From the NCBI RefSeq assembly GCF_000237925.1, contig NC_031495.1, positions 21,224,435-21,288,434 of the forward strand: 64,000 bases of DNA, in the 5' to 3' direction. Below the pieces are notes generated by a model, which searched no databases, was not told the DNA's origin, and saw only the letters and a program-made list of their open reading frames with translations. The stretch comes from Schistosoma mansoni. Lineage: Eukaryota; Platyhelminthes; Trematoda; Strigeidida; Schistosomatidae. The translations under genes and the position numbers were made by a program. This document shows, piece by piece, positions 1 to 12,964 of the stretch (position 1 is the stretch's first letter; each line of letters starts with the position of its first letter).

Positions 1-135
1 ATGATTATTCGAGTAGTTTATGCTGCTATTGGACTGTAGTAGCATATCAGTTTATTTTTTAGCATACTCTATGAAATTTTGATAACATATAATACAAAAG
101 AATTTGTTCCGTTGAATAACTATTAATATTAGAAT

Positions 136-538
136 GGGTTTTTGTGGACATTATAGTAATTTTTAATAGTTGAGATCATGAGTCAATTGAAGCTAGACCA
201 CCGTGGAAAACCTGGAAGCACTGGACGGCCGTTTCGTCCTACTGCGGGACTCCTCAGCAGTGTGCATCAACGATACCCCCCTCACGAGACTCGAACCCAG
301 AACCTATCAGTCTCGTGCGCGAGCACAACCTCTAAACCACTGAGCCAGCATCAAACGGTGTTAATGTCTAACTTCAACCAATCCACGAGGTTGAGCGACC
401 GTTCACCAATTGTCTTCAGTGAGTTGATATCTCACAACAGACCTGGTTAAACTCCACTGGTCACTGCTTCTCACTAGAACTCCAGGAAGTACCTCTCTAA
501 GTCAGTAACTAGTGAACATATGATTATTATTATCAGAA
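136..538 (-). repeat. Family-A tRNA-derived SINE with hammerhead core, full length
   Basis: About 400 bases. Read on the minus strand it has a 5' part beginning near a TGATAATAATAATC motif, then box A (GGCTCAGTGG), box B (GGTTCGAGTC), a hammerhead core and a 3' part ending in GACTCATGATCTCAACTAT. The 90-residue ORF across it is spurious, since the same frame recurs in every copy. It is followed head-to-tail by a second partial copy at a 401-base period. It is nearly identical to the copy at 16803 (about six differences in 440 bases), so it is young. Confidence 0.85.
219..262 (-). ncRNA. Hammerhead ribozyme motif in SINE
   Basis: Minus strand. Stem I is CACTG with CAGTG, the core is CTGAGGA, stem II is GTCC/GGAC around a 7-base loop, then GAAA, a minimal stem III from ACGGCCGT, and GTC at the predicted cleavage point. 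All conserved core positions are present. The very short stem III is as in the Schistosoma Sm-alpha ribozyme, which by family knowledge may act as a dimer. Activity is inferred, not shown. Confidence 0.7.
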
Positions 539-641
539 GGGGTTTTGTGGAGATTTCAGTATTTTCATAGTTGAAAGTATGAATCAATTGAAGGTAGACC
601 ACCATGGAAAACCTGGAAGCACTGAACAGCCGTTTCGTCCT
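539..641 (-). repeat. Family-A SINE, partial tandem copy
   Basis: Begins GGGGTTTTGTGGAG directly after the preceding copy's 5' end, and covers only the 3' part up to the middle of the hammerhead before breaking off into unrelated sequence. With its neighbour it forms a head-to-tail dimer. Confidence 0.75.
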
Positions 642-2784
642 TGATTTTTCCGGGTAGCATCAGTTACTTTAATGTTATAAATATGCCTTATCTGTGGGTG
701 TCAACCACTAAGTGTTTTGACGAATTACTTTTATCTAACATTATAGTGAATTTTCTACATTCTGTCAAATAAAACCTTTTCTTTTTAATCGTTCTCACAA
801 GTTTGAATTTGTAATTTCAATGCACAACGTTTAAAAAAATATAAAATCTTAGTGAAATTACGATTATATATGTACAGCATTATTAGGGATGATAATAAAA
901 AGTAATTTTTAAAATCTGTCAGCCTCAACTTTCCTTAAGTCAATGGTTTATACCTCACCAAATCACTATTTCATGGTATTAAATGGAAAAAAAAACCTAA
1001 AATCATACAGATTTAAATATTAAAAAAAACTGAAATATACTGCATTTCAGAATAAGGCTTTGAATAAGTACAAAAAATCGATGGCATACTTTTTTTATAA
1101 AAAAAACGTCAAAAATATTATTTTTCGGCATCAATGCTTTAACAGTTTAACAAAAAAAAATTGTTCCGAATGTATGATTAATTATTTGTGAAGGTTAGTT
1201 CTTTCTAGCATATGAGTAGTAGGTTCAATCAGATGTTTATACTCATATATATTCTTTGTTTAATAGCTATTTAATAAATTTATGTCAAAGTCTAATCGAT
1301 TCCATAGTGATTAATGATGATTAGTGAATGAATAAAAATAGTACCGGATTTTTTTTAATAATTTTTCTTTAAGGAACAGATGAAGTATATATTAGTGATG
1401 AAAAACAATTAATCATTGAATACTCCTACTTTTATTATTTCTAGAAATTTCACTGCTACTTTTATAGTCACTTTATTTTTTAATGATTTTGTTTAAATGT
1501 TATTTAGTTTATCCGGTATGTGATTTAAAACTTAGAACATGATTTAGCACTAAATTCAACAATTGGTAGGATGATATTCATTGTCAAAGTTTTAAAATTT
1601 AATTGCTCAATCTCCAGTATAAATATACTGCAATTTCTAAGCATTTGAATAGTTAAACTTGTAGTGAATTGTTAATTATATCACATGTTTCCCTTTTATT
1701 TCGGTCTGTATACCGATCGTTCGGTACAAACTTACACGAATTGAGATTGATTTTAAATGTATGTGAATGTTCACTGACGTCAGTGATGCGTACTTTTAAT
1801 TTATGAAGCTAATCGTTCCTCAGGAAATACTGTTTCATCATTTAAACGCATCACTTAAAAAGGGCAAACATAGACCTTTCTACTAAGGTAATTTGACTTC
1901 TATATCTGATTTTATCAGACATCAGCTAGAATGGTAACAACTTTAAAAGTGCATTCAATATGCAACAAGACGAATTTCTAAACACTTCTTTTAACAGTGA
2001 TCTCAAGGAACATTTCAAAAACTAGAATATTAGCATACAGCTTACCTCATTATAAATGGAATTAATTTTGTTTGCCTATCAAACTTATATTACATTGTGT
2101 TTTTCATTACTTGTAAATTGATAAAGTAGATTGATTAGTCTGTGTCAGCATTTCAGTGCTTGTGTGCATTTCACGATAATGCGACTTATTAGAAATTTAT
2201 TTCATCATTTGACGATTCTTGAATGTTTCATGTTAATGTATAAGGCTTGAGTCTTGATGTGAATGTCAGCATAAACGTATATCTCTCTGGTGAATCTCAG
2301 ATGGAACTTATATTGCCCTATGAAATCTGCTGCCAGATAATTGTAGAAAATAAGATAAATCAGTAAACTAAGATTTGTTATAAAATTAATTACAGAAATT
2401 AAATGAATTTTTGCGTAATTCAATTTTTTATCACATGATATATTTTCTGCATGAATTGGTTTCTTTAAGAATCATACAAGTACAAAAGTATACTAACCAC
2501 TGAGATAGTTTCATTTGAATTTGATAATAATTTTCCCTGATACGTTGCGAACCTTTTATAAAAGTAGTTATATATAATTAATCAGTTTCAGCAGCTCAAA
2601 AATAGGAAATCGAATATCCGTTAAGTTGGATAATAATGGATTCAGAAGTCTGAGGACGATGCCTAGCAATTTCTTTCAATAGGTTCCTAATCAAATTCGC
2701 TCCTTATTTCTGATTTTATCATTTCTCTCTGACTAAATGAACAGGTACTATAAGCAAAGATAGTAAAGAAATAATTATAATAAT

Positions 2785-3085
2785 TATAAACCCAGTACCT
2801 TTCGCTTCAAACGCTATCGCGTTATCCATTCAGCTACTGGACTCGAAACCAATCCCAGAGTGAACTTCAACTCTGAGGTGCAGGTACATCCAGCTGACGA
2901 GTCCCAAATAGGACAAAACGTGCGTCCTGGATTCCACTGCTAGTCACTATCCATCTTTGCTCATAATACTTGTGAATTAAGGCTATATCGAGGCAGTACG
3001 CACAGTATGCATATATGCCAATAAGAGACTGATCAGTTGCAGCCCCAAAAACCAATGAGAAGATTCAAACAAACAATACCAAGTG
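2785..3085. repeat. Sm-alpha-like SINE, inverted composite
   Basis: The left part (about 2785-2850) is antisense tRNA-like promoter sequence (CCAGTACCTTTCGCTTC and so on). The right part (from about 2855) is sense hammerhead sequence and 3' tail, ending ACCAAGTGAATTCAA. The hammerhead has CTGACGA and GTCCCAAATAGGAC, but its GAAA reads AAAA, so it is predicted inactive. Confidence 0.75.
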
Positions 3086-4959
3086 AATTCAAATGAACAG
3101 GTAGTTGTTAGAGAATTAGTTAGTGTCTACATCTATTTTATTCTATTTTTTAATTTATCTATTCACTAATTCATTTGATCATTTTAAAACAAAAATCTTG
3201 ATCTAAAATTCAAATTCTTCAATACTACTTAATTAATTTCACTTATCAAGAAGTAAAACAATATAATGAACAGATTAGAATTGAATATCATCCATTGATT
3301 ATTAATGGCGTTAGAAATAAATAACTTTTGTTAAATCTATTTATTTATTGTTATCAATATTAATCCAACTGATTTACATTAATTGAAATAGAAAATTAAT
3401 TTATGCAAAATTTTATGATTTTTTTCTAGAAAAAAAATTTTTTTATAATTATTTTTTTGAATTAAAACGCCATCAGTTTTTTTTGTTTTTTTTTCGTTTT
3501 TATTTTAATCGATTAAATATTTTATTTACTTAAATGAATTAAAGTCCAATCGTATCTACTATTCTTGTCATTTTATTTAAAGAATGAATTTAAAAAATAA
3601 TCAAATATTTTAGTTGAGAAGGTAAAAAGTAAAACTTATAATTATTCCTAAATAAAATTTCGTTAAAAATTAATAATAATAATAATAAACTGACGCCAAA
3701 ACTATCAAAGTGTTACTTTATTTGTCTATATATTTATAACTATTACTAAGGTTTCAATTATTTGCATTAAGATGGACAAAATACATGCTTAGTTAGTGTC
3801 CAACCAAGTTATATATACAGTTATATATATATATAATATTTTTAAAACAAAGTGTTTTATGACTGTCAAGTTCAAGACACTACTGAATAAACAAGTGATG
3901 TATATATGGTTGCGTCTTTGCCTACCAATTTTGTTTTAGGAATTAGTATATGTATGTATGTGTTTATCTAATTTGATAAACTATCTTATCCAGTCTTTCT
4001 ATCACTGTGGTTTTTCCTGTTATCTCTCTCTCTCCTGTTCCCTGTCACTTAGTGATTTTATTCTTTTCACGAGGATAGTGACTAAAACTATTTTTTCTGA
4101 AAAAAGAAAATAATACTTATTTTTAGTATATTCGTGGTATCCGCTAGTGCATCTCAACATCAGCATAATTTATAAACATATATATATATATAAGGTTAAA
4201 AATAGAATTCATTTTATTAAATGTCAAATATTACTTATACACAGTTTAACAGTAGCAAAAATGTCAGCTTGTCTAGTTTACAAATAAAAATACTGACTTT
4301 ACATTGCTTAATACAAACTATTGAAATCTAAATTTCGTGTATATATAAACAGTCATAAATCATACAAGTATAAAGTCTTGTGATAATCTTCAATTTAAAT
4401 AAAGCAAATTTTACTTAATATTTATCATTGTTTCAAAGTTGATTCTACAGTAGGAATACTCCAAATAGAATTGACGTTGAAAATAGTCTTTGATCCAATG
4501 TAAGATTCATCAGTACTATGCAACTTTTAATGTGTATCAAAATTTATCTAATTCTATTGTAATCATACTCATATAGAATAACAATAATAATAATAGGCCA
4601 ATAAATAAAATGTAATATAATTAAGATATCCGGAGATTCCTAAAAGTTCTATCACTCCTTTCTATGGATTTCAGCAATTTTTCAGTAAATAATTATTTTA
4701 ATGTCGATATTAATTGATTAAATATGGAATTCTACAGTGTATTATGATAGATTAGATAGAAACTAGGTGTTTTAATAAGGAAGTGAAGTAAACATTTTGG
4801 TGCTAATTGCTTTTATACATCAGATCTCATTGACCAGACAAACTGATTTTAGGTCTTATGTTTACACTCATACTATAAAACTTGTCTTTGAAAAAATAGA
4901 ACTTGTGATATCTCAGTGATTGACTCTTGAAATATTCAGTGTATTTTACAGATACTAAT

Positions 4960-5285
4960 TTCAGGACGTGCATTTCATTCTATTTTGGACTCGTCAACAG
5001 GATTCATCTGTAACCCAGAGTTGATGCTCACTTCAGAACTTAAGCCCAGTACCGTTCACTTCAAACGCCATCGAGTTATCCGCTTAGCTACTGAGTCTGA
5101 ATAGCCACTAACTTGTGCTATGAAGTGAAGTTTAATTCATTTATATTCGTTTTTCGAATCTTCCCAGTGATATCTTGGAGTAAATATTAACTTTAACATA
5201 CCGTTATATTCAACTGATAACTTTCAGATAAGACGAAAGGCATGTCCTGGATCCCACTGCTACCCACCATTTATCACCGTCCATA
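4960..5285. repeat. Sm-alpha-like SINE, old inverted composite
   Basis: An antisense hammerhead and promoter half (4960-5100) is followed by a degenerate sense 3' half (5200-5285) containing GACGAAAGGCATGTCCTGG and CCCACTGCTACCCACC. It has diverged heavily from the consensus. Confidence 0.65.
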
Positions 5286-5610
5286 TATATGTATTAAAAT
5301 GTTAATTAATAAGTTTTATGATAATTTTTTTTAACTTTATGGTTTATACATTTACATTCATTTATACCCATAATATAAGTAAAATTAATAAATATCTAGA
5401 CATTTAAGTATTATCTATAACATAAATTCAACTTTGTTATTATCTTCAAATATCAATGGATAAACATAATAAATCATGTAGACATAAGAATGCCTCATGA
5501 TAAACTGAATATTAGAAAACTAATAATTCAGCTGTTTTTACTTGATATTTTTAAAAAAAAGTAATTTAAACATTAATTTATCCAAATATTATTAGTTTCA
5601 AATCTTTCAT

Positions 5611-5805
5611 TATTTTATAGTTGAAATCATGAGCCAATTGAAGTTAGACCATCATGGAAAACTTAGAAGCATTGGACGGCTGTTTCGTCCTATCGTGGGA
5701 CTTCTCAGCAGTGCGTACCCACGATCCCACCTCGCGAGATTCGAACCCAGGACCTACCAGTCTCACTCGCGACTACTGAGCCGGCATCCAACGGTGTTAA
5801 TAATA
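5611..5805 (-). repeat. Family-A SINE, 5'-truncated
   Basis: Minus strand; covers box A, box B, hammerhead and 3' end. Box B (GGTTCGAATC) is intact. The ribozyme core reads CTGAGAA in place of CTGANGA, so it is predicted inactive. It runs into an ATT-rich stretch where the 5' part should be. Confidence 0.8.
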
Positions 5806-6315
5806 ATTAATAGTAAATTTGATAAATTTATTTATTCAGTAAACAGAAACCGAATGAGGTCATCCTGATTTCCTTTAATTGATTGAATAATATAGCATGT
5901 GTTGTTTATTTCTTTCTTTTACATAGAATTTTAAAATTATTTAGATATAAGTTTTAAAGTTTCAACTATTTATATTTGATACATTAAAAGTTCCTATTTG
6001 ATAGTATAGAAATAAATGGTCAGCTATTAAAACGAAAAGATTTACTTTATTAAAAGAAAATGGATGCAATTAATGTTTTACATTGTTTATGTAAGTGAAC
6101 GTTTACTAAATGTTATAAAATGAATAAATAAATAATATAAGTAAGTGATGGAAATTTTCTGATAGGGTTCATTTATTTCCTGTGTTCAAGTTAACAGTCA
6201 TGTATCGTAACCTAATATATTTTTCAATACATTAACACCACTGTTAAACAATATATATTATTACTGGTAAGGGCTTGTAGGTATTGTTAAATTTTACAGT
6301 TAGCACCATAGATTG

Positions 6316-7536
6316 CTCAGTAGACGCCCAACGTCAAGATCAGCAAGCTGGATTCTGTAAGGATAGGTCGTGCAAAGACCAAATCACGACACTACACATT
6401 ATTGTTGAACAATCAGTTGAGTGGAACTCGTCACTATGCATCAACATTGACTAGGAAAGAGCATTTGACAGCGTTGATAAGAGGAGATTATGGAAAATTC
6501 TTTGACACTATGGAGTACCTGAGAATATTGTCAACATTATACGGAATTCATACAACAGACTACAGTGCAAAGTCGTGCATGGAAGACAGATACATTCCAA
6601 GTAAAGACCAGAGTCAGGCAAGACTGCTTACTCTCCCCCTTCCTCTTTCTTGTTCTGGTTGACTGGATTATGAAAACCACCACATTTGAGGGAAAGCACG
6701 AAATACAGTGTATAAGTTTGATGCAACTAGACGATTTGGACTTTGCAGATGACCTGACTCTTCTATCGCATACACATCAAAAAATGCAGGTCAAGACAAC
6801 CAGTGTAGCAGCAGTCTCCGCCTGCATCAGTAGGCTTCAACACACACAAAGGAAAAGGCAACATCTTCAAATACAACACGGAGAATACCAACACAATCAC
6901 ACTTGATGGAGAAACTCTGGAAGAGGTGGAAAGTTTCACATATTTAAGAAGCATCGTCGATGAACAAGGAGGATCGGATACAGATGTAAAGGCGAGGATT
7001 CGTAGACCGAAGGCCGCATTACAACAATTGAAGAACATATGGAATTCAAAACAACTGTCAACAAATATCAAAGTTACAATCTTCAATATGAACATCGAGA
7101 CGGCTCTACTGTACGAAGCTGAAACTTGGAGAACTACCACAACCATCATCAAAATGGCACAAGTATTTATAAACATTTTTCTACACAAGATGCTCAATAT
7201 CCATTGACCGGATACCATCAGCAACAGTTTACTGTGGGAGTGAAAACATCAGCTTCCAGTTGAACAGAAAATTAGGAGAAGACGTTTGAAGTGGATAGCA
7301 CATTCATTACGAAAATCATCAAACTGAATCATGAGGCATGCCCCAACTTGGAATCCTGAAGGGAAACGGAGAAGAGGAAGACCGAAGAACATACTACGTC
7401 GGGAATTGGAAGCAGACATGAAAAGGATGAATAGCAACTGGAAAGAACTGGAAAGGATTGCCTAGGACAGAGTTGGATGGAAAGTGATAGTGAGCGGCCT
7501 ATGCTCCTCCAGAAGGCGTAACAGACGTAAGTAAGT
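6316..7536 (+). mobile_element. RTE-type LINE (SR2-like), 5'-truncated, broken
   Basis: Translation in several frames gives reverse transcriptase from QQAGFCKDRSCKDQI through LDFADDLTLLSHTHQ (the FADD catalytic motif) to ITLDGETLEEVESFTYLRSIVDEQGGSD, then [13 protein letters not shown] basic sequence near the 3' end. Frame changes and stops are spread along it, so it codes for nothing now. It ends in GTAAGTAAGTA, the short tandem-repeat tail expected of RTE elements. An 11-base target duplication, ACCATAGATTG, flanks it at 6305-6315 and 7537-7547, showing a single 5'-truncated insertion. The RTE assignment rests on recognition of the protein, from memory. Confidence 0.88.
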
Positions 7537-8907
7537 ACCATAGATTGATTTTAGTTAAAAAAAACCTGGCCTCATAGCACTGGATACCTATCTTGACCTA
7601 ATATGGCACCCGACACCAGGGGACTGACGTTTAATAGTTTGCATAATAGGACGGAAAAATTGCCCAGTGATTTTTAGCTTTTAACGATTGATCAACCAAG
7701 ACAAATGATTCATATCAACTCAAGAAGATATACAATAACGCTTTGTTTCACTTGTTTAAATGGTTAACTGGTACATTCATTGAACAAACATCCCACTATT
7801 CTGTACCATTAATTCTTAGCATAATAGAATAATAAAACTTAATTAAAGATTAGAAAATTGAAAACTCTACTATAATTCAATTAATTTTTATTGATTAATG
7901 TGTTTTACCCTTGTCAAAATTTATCATAATATTATTGTTATGAACATTATTACTGCTTTTTATTATAATTTTTTACTGTTTAACAATATCAGATAGGTTA
8001 AGAAAGAAACCTATTTCGGAAAAAATGAAATTTGAGAAATAGAAAAAAAAACATTGAAGAAGGCAAGAATTGAAGAAGTCTCCCTCTTCTCAAAAACAAT
8101 ATATATGTATATAAGCTGATTTTGAAGGTAAAATAATTCAGAACAAATGATACCCTGTATTGTATGTGTCTGAATGTATGTAAGCGTCTTTGTCTATCTT
8201 TTAAAAGACTTTTAACTTATGCAAAAATAAGTATATAGTAGTTCTTTTACATTTCAGTCAGTTTATATTCGAATTCATTTGTCTTTATTATTGAAAGTTA
8301 AAATAAAGGATGAATAGTCCTGGGTTGTTGTCTTTTTTTTGTTTGGGTTTTTATCATTTTGACTATGAATAATGTAAATACAAATAAATGAGATAAGCAT
8401 GCCTATCATATTAGAATTAATGAAGAACAATAAACTATATAATGAATGAATATTAATACAAAAAACAATACAGAAAAAAGAAGAAAACACTTTTCCAGAT
8501 CTCTTATAAGTAGAAATTAACAGTAAACAGATAAATTATAAGTTTTTATATAATTTGCTTCAAGTACATTCAGGTGTTTGTATGTATTTATATAGATGTC
8601 AGTGAATGATTTCCCATTTTCTCACTTTTCCCTTATCGATGTCGTTTACAGAGACTTATTTATATCTTACTTAAATCTATTCTATCTATTCAAACACCGG
8701 AAATAAACCGCAGACGTTTTTTGTTCATTCATTTTATTTTTGTCTTTTTTTTTATTGTTGATTAAAATGATTGAAGTCAAGGTAAAGAAAAGGAAATAAC
8801 TTTACATTCATTCATCAAGAAGAAATGAAAGAGGTTTTGTCAAGGAAAAAAAACAGACTTGAGATGTTCTTCAAATGATCCACCATTTATTTATTTTTGA
8901 AGAATCA

Positions 8908-9797
8908 TTATTTTGTTGAACCAATAATACCTAAACAAGTTGAATAAATATTAATTCCTTCATTTTCAACTACATCATTATTTTTACATGCTGTCATGGA
9001 TGGTGATGGTGTAGTAACAGTATTTATGCCTAAGATTGTATCATCTGAAATACTATTATTATGAATGATTGAACTATTGGTAGTAGTTAAAATATCTTCA
9101 GAGTTTATAAAATTGTTACTGTCTGTATCATTGATACGATAATTTTTAGGTGAATATGATATTGTTGTTGGTGTCGTGTTATAATGCGATGACATTAGAT
9201 TAGTATTATAATTTGTCGATACTGTAGACATTGTATCAAAATTATTGGAACCATAATTATGATATGAATGATGATTTAATGAATATCCATTTGATGTGTC
9301 GAAAGAATTAGAACACGGCATCACAGTGGAATAGCGAGGATTATTTTGTTGCTTCTGCTGCTGATGATGATGAAGATGGGTAGTATTACTATTATTGTAT
9401 GGACTATTTACTGTTGTATAATCAATACCAGAGCTATTAAATGGATTATTTGTTAATATATTACACATTGATGATGAAGAAGATAAATTCGCAGGAATTT
9501 CATTTATGTCATCTGAATATATTGAGCTATGGGGTAAACGATTATTTACAATACTAACACGATCTGGTAGTGTATAATCTGTTGGCATGACAAGCGAATC
9601 TATTCCATTAGTCTTTGATGAAACATCACCAACGCATTGGTCACTACGATTATTATTAGTAGTAGGGAATCGAATCAAATTATCTTGACTTGATGAATTG
9701 TTACCCATGGAACTATTGCCAAAACCGACAGAAGCTGCAGCGGCTGCAGCAGCAGCGGCTAAATAAACATCGTTTGATGTAGGATGATTTGAGAATC
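8908..9797 (-). CDS. meis: MEIS exon 8, terminal (poly-Ala and Asn/Ser-rich C-terminal tail)
   Basis: About 890 bases to the TAA stop, 295 whole codons (about residues 801-1095). It follows the acceptor TTTATAG; in-frame sequence upstream of that acceptor is an AT-rich repeat (Leu-rich if translated) and is intron. It begins FSNHPTSNDVYL and a run of nine alanines, then a long Asn/Ser/Tyr/His-rich tail with no recognisable domain. It ends CLGIIGSTK. Vertebrate MEIS C-terminal regions carry activation functions, but equivalence here is only inferred from position. Two overlapping AATAAA-type hexamers occur 15-20 bases after the stop and others near 8735; which is used for polyadenylation is unknown. 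Confidence 0.9.
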
Positions 9798-11346
9798 CTA
9801 TAAATAATAACCATAATAATAATAACAATAATGACAATAATATGAGTTCAATATTTATTTATAATTTAAGGACTCTAAACTACTTGATGTAATACAAAGA
9901 AAATGTATAGACCTTCGAAATATAAATTTTTGCATTTTCTAAATCTCATTAAATATTTCAACTTATCTAAAGCATATAATCATATGTTTTACCTAATCTA
10001 ATTACATAGAATTGTTCATCCAACACAGCAAGTTACTGACTTCTATTTTAAGGTATTTATTGGTTAGAAAATATTACATGGAAATATGATAAGTGTTCAT
10101 TTCTCTTTAGAGTACACATATATTTAATAAACTGCATACATTTTTCATTACCATTATGCATCTCTTCATCCCTTTGGTCATACATCGGGTTCATTAAAAC
10201 TTGAGATCTAAAAGAACTAGTTGATGTGCCTCTTGATGAAGTCGAAATATCTCATTATGTAAATGGTCAGGATGATAAGGTAAATCTAATAACGGTATAA
10301 GTCTATATATATATATATATAGCAGTATAATTCCTAGTACTAATGTAGTGACCGAGAACACGAGTGGGGACAAGCAAATGCATTTGAATATAAAAATATA
10401 GAATCTCTTAGTAAAATCTGAGAACCATACAGCAAGTACTTCATTTACAAAATATCCATCAATTGTTTCAGACTTTATTGTTCCTTCATTTCCATACCAA
10501 TAACTTATTGTTCTCGTTCTCTTCTCTTTGATCTTCTCGACCTTCTGCTGCCAGACATTCTACATTCGATTAATGACACATACTACTTATATCTGTCGAC
10601 ATCAGTAGCACACGCCACACTAACTGTTATTAGTATACCTTTTTTATTTAAGATATATCTGTTTACATGTTATTTTCATCACAAGCTATTATCTTTTGAC
10701 GCTAAAATTTAATCGCTTGGTAAGTGATCAGTTTTAGACATTCATGTTTATAGGTAGGCATTTATAAATAACTGTTTTTGAATTCTTTTTTTGACTATAC
10801 ATTTTATTTCCACTCAGGTAATGGTAAGGCACAATGATGATCCAGTATCGTTTAAAGTATCAAATTGAGTTAATCAATAATTTCATCAGTCTAATTATAA
10901 ACTATCAGTAATAACTCTACTAGGTTAACAAATCTTAAACTTTATGTCCAATAGTAGTTTTACGTTCAACATAACTTCTGTTTTTTAATTCAGTGTGGTA
11001 ACTGCTCAGTATAATATTCATTGCATTTTCAATGAGATATTTATTCAGAATTATATTCTTTGTGTTAATTTAGTGTGAACTTCATACAGCAAACCGTTTC
11101 GTTGTAATTCCGCATATTTCCGTTCTACATAGTATTTGTTAACTTATCATGAAATGTGACTAAAACCAATAATTCAATCGGTAAATTGGTTAAAAAGTGG
11201 TCAGTATGCCTCGAAAAATGAAATGAATGTACATCTACATCAATTTTTGTCCTCTCATTTACGTTATGAGAATCGCATCAATTTCCTGTTTTAAGTAGTC
11301 TATGATTTTAACTATTTGACCGTTAATAAATAGAATATATCCTTAC
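9798..11346 (-). other. meis: MEIS intron between exons 7 and 8
   Basis: 1.55 kb GT-AG intron, phase 1. Its only recognised content is a solo-LTR-like fossil (10344-10619) and a short TA repeat near 10303-10320. Confidence 0.88.
10344..10619 (+). mobile_element. Solo-LTR-like fossil
   Basis: 276-base repeat beginning TGTAGTG and ending CCACA, flanked by the four-base repeat CTAA at 10340-10343 and 10620-10623. TG...CA ends and a 4-base duplication fit a solo LTR of the Ty3/gypsy group. Two further copies occur at 15642 and 18321. There is no internal coding region. It is an old, diverged fossil. Confidence 0.65.
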
Positions 11347-11463
11347 CAGCTACTGCAGCGGCTGCAGCTTGAGCTGCTCTGGTATAAGCTGAATACGGTG
11401 GACCACCTTCCATATAGTCTATACATGGGGGTATATTGTCATTGATTGAGTAACCATGTGGTC
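11347..11463 (-). CDS. meis: MEIS exon 7 (post-homeodomain, Ala-rich)
   Basis: 117 bases, phase 1 at both ends, 38 whole codons (about residues 762-799). It codes PHGYSINDNIPPCIDYMEGG, then PPYSAYTRAAQAAAAAVA. The acceptor TGTACAG and donor GCTG|GTAAGG match the neighbours' phases. The short region after the homeodomain in vertebrate MEIS is also rich in Gly, Pro and Tyr, but beyond that I see no alignable motif. It is too short for an ORF scan and was found from splice signals, phase and composition. Confidence 0.88.
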
Positions 11464-11981
11464 CTGTACATTAAAGAATTTTCAAAAAAAAACAATTAAG
11501 AACAAAAATATTTAATAAAAGTATAAACATTTAATAAATAAATGATTTTCAATTGATAAACAAAATTGTATCCAATTCAATTAGTTTCTATTTTAAATTA
11601 AACTATTTTCTCCAACATGAGATTTAGTTCATTAAGTAAACATTTCAATCATTATAATTTGACTGTCAAAACCATCCCATTATTTTTTTTAAAAATTGGG
11701 GGGGGGCATAAAATTCTCAGTAAAGTATTATCCTATTTTAATTAGGTTATGATAAACTTGTAAATTTTCATAGTGAAAAATAAATAAAAAGAAAATTATG
11801 TCAATTTATTAAGATTGATATTAATTGAAACCGTCATCATGAAATATGTTAATATTTATTTCATAAGATTGATTGAATGAATTATTAACTAATTCTTGAA
11901 GAGAATAAGAACAAACGAGAAGCGTACTACGCTCATATGATTTTGAGATGGTGGAGAAGATTTGTAGCTCAGGTGGATGAT

Positions 11982-12238
11982 TTTGATGGAGTTTTGTTCT
12001 CTGAGCTGGATGGTTTAGTCGTGAAGCTTTCAACGTCCTTCTGAACGACACAATGACAGATTTAAGGTTAACAAGAACCAATCAACATCGAGGTGTACAG
12101 GACAAGCTGTGAATCACATGTGGAGAAATTCAAACACTTCGTTTCTACCCAAAGTTTGTGCTGATGATGTCGTTCAGAAGGACGATGAAAGCTCCACGAC
12201 CAAACCATCCAGCTCAGAGAATAAAACTCCATCAAAAT
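11982..12238. repeat. Family-D repeat, inverted pair
   Basis: The arm at about 11982-12051 is the reverse complement of about 12167-12238, with a spacer of roughly 115 bases. The right arm with its leader (from 12085) matches the single copy at 47610-47775. The family is not recognised. Short frames across it are shared between copies but carry no known domain. Confidence 0.7.
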
Positions 12239-12964
12239 AAGAACAAAGAATTGAATATTATGAGTTCATTTTTTATTTTGTTAGGTTCTCATCAACTACT
12301 TACAATCTATAAATTTTTCAGATCAAAACTATCATAAAGTTTACATACTTATGACAGTGGATATATATCATTATGATAGAGTATTGAGATTCATGATATA
12401 TTAAGTGTCGTAAATAAGTACAACATATGAGAAGAGATTATGATTTGATCAAAAATAATAACAATAGACTATAGAGCTAAAATAATGTGATGAGGTAGTT
12501 GAACACAAAAAATAATATCAATTAAGAACAAAATGAATCGAAATAAATAGGTTAAAAATAAAATTATGAATTCTAAAGAAGTGATGCAATTGAAGTAGGA
12601 AAGAAAGAAATTACAAGAATGATGTATTAAGCTGATGATAAAGTTATCGCGATAAGGAAAAACTTATAACTGATTCGTTTAGGATACATAAGTTCAGTTC
12701 GAGAAGTTTGGTGGTTGTAGTTTCGGAGAATTCTAGAGGCATGTAATTTGATTTCAGTACACTAACCTGATTCCCTTTGTTACAAAGAAGTTTTGCAATA
12801 CTACTGCTAAAAGCCTTCAATCCTATTGACCCAATACTTTCTGAGATATGTTCTTGGGACTGAATGGAGGCCCTTTTCTCTGTTTTGCTAATGTAAACTT
12901 ATATACGCAGTTCGAAGTAAAACGGAAGGAGTACCTGTTGATCTTTTATTAAAGTAAATAGCCT

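Larger units (their letters stand above)
1..8907. other. 3' flank of MEIS, repeats only
   Basis: No host exon was recognised on either strand. It contains family-A SINEs (136-538, 539-641, 5611-5805), Sm-alpha-like composites (2785-3085, 4960-5285) and one RTE LINE insertion (6316-7536). The remainder is AT-rich with homopolymer runs. Part of it nearest 8907 must be the MEIS 3' UTR. Confidence 0.7.

Noticed and set aside
178-450. 90-residue frame starting MSQLKLDH, repeated at 5629, 16844, 26339 and 36527
   Set aside because: It is the antisense reading of the family-A SINE end; the same frame appears wherever the repeat does and has no protein character.
9798-9837. Upstream extension of the terminal MEIS exon (Leu-rich start)
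   Set aside because: An AT-rich repeat inside the intron; the acceptor at 9798-9799 gives the phase required by exon 7.
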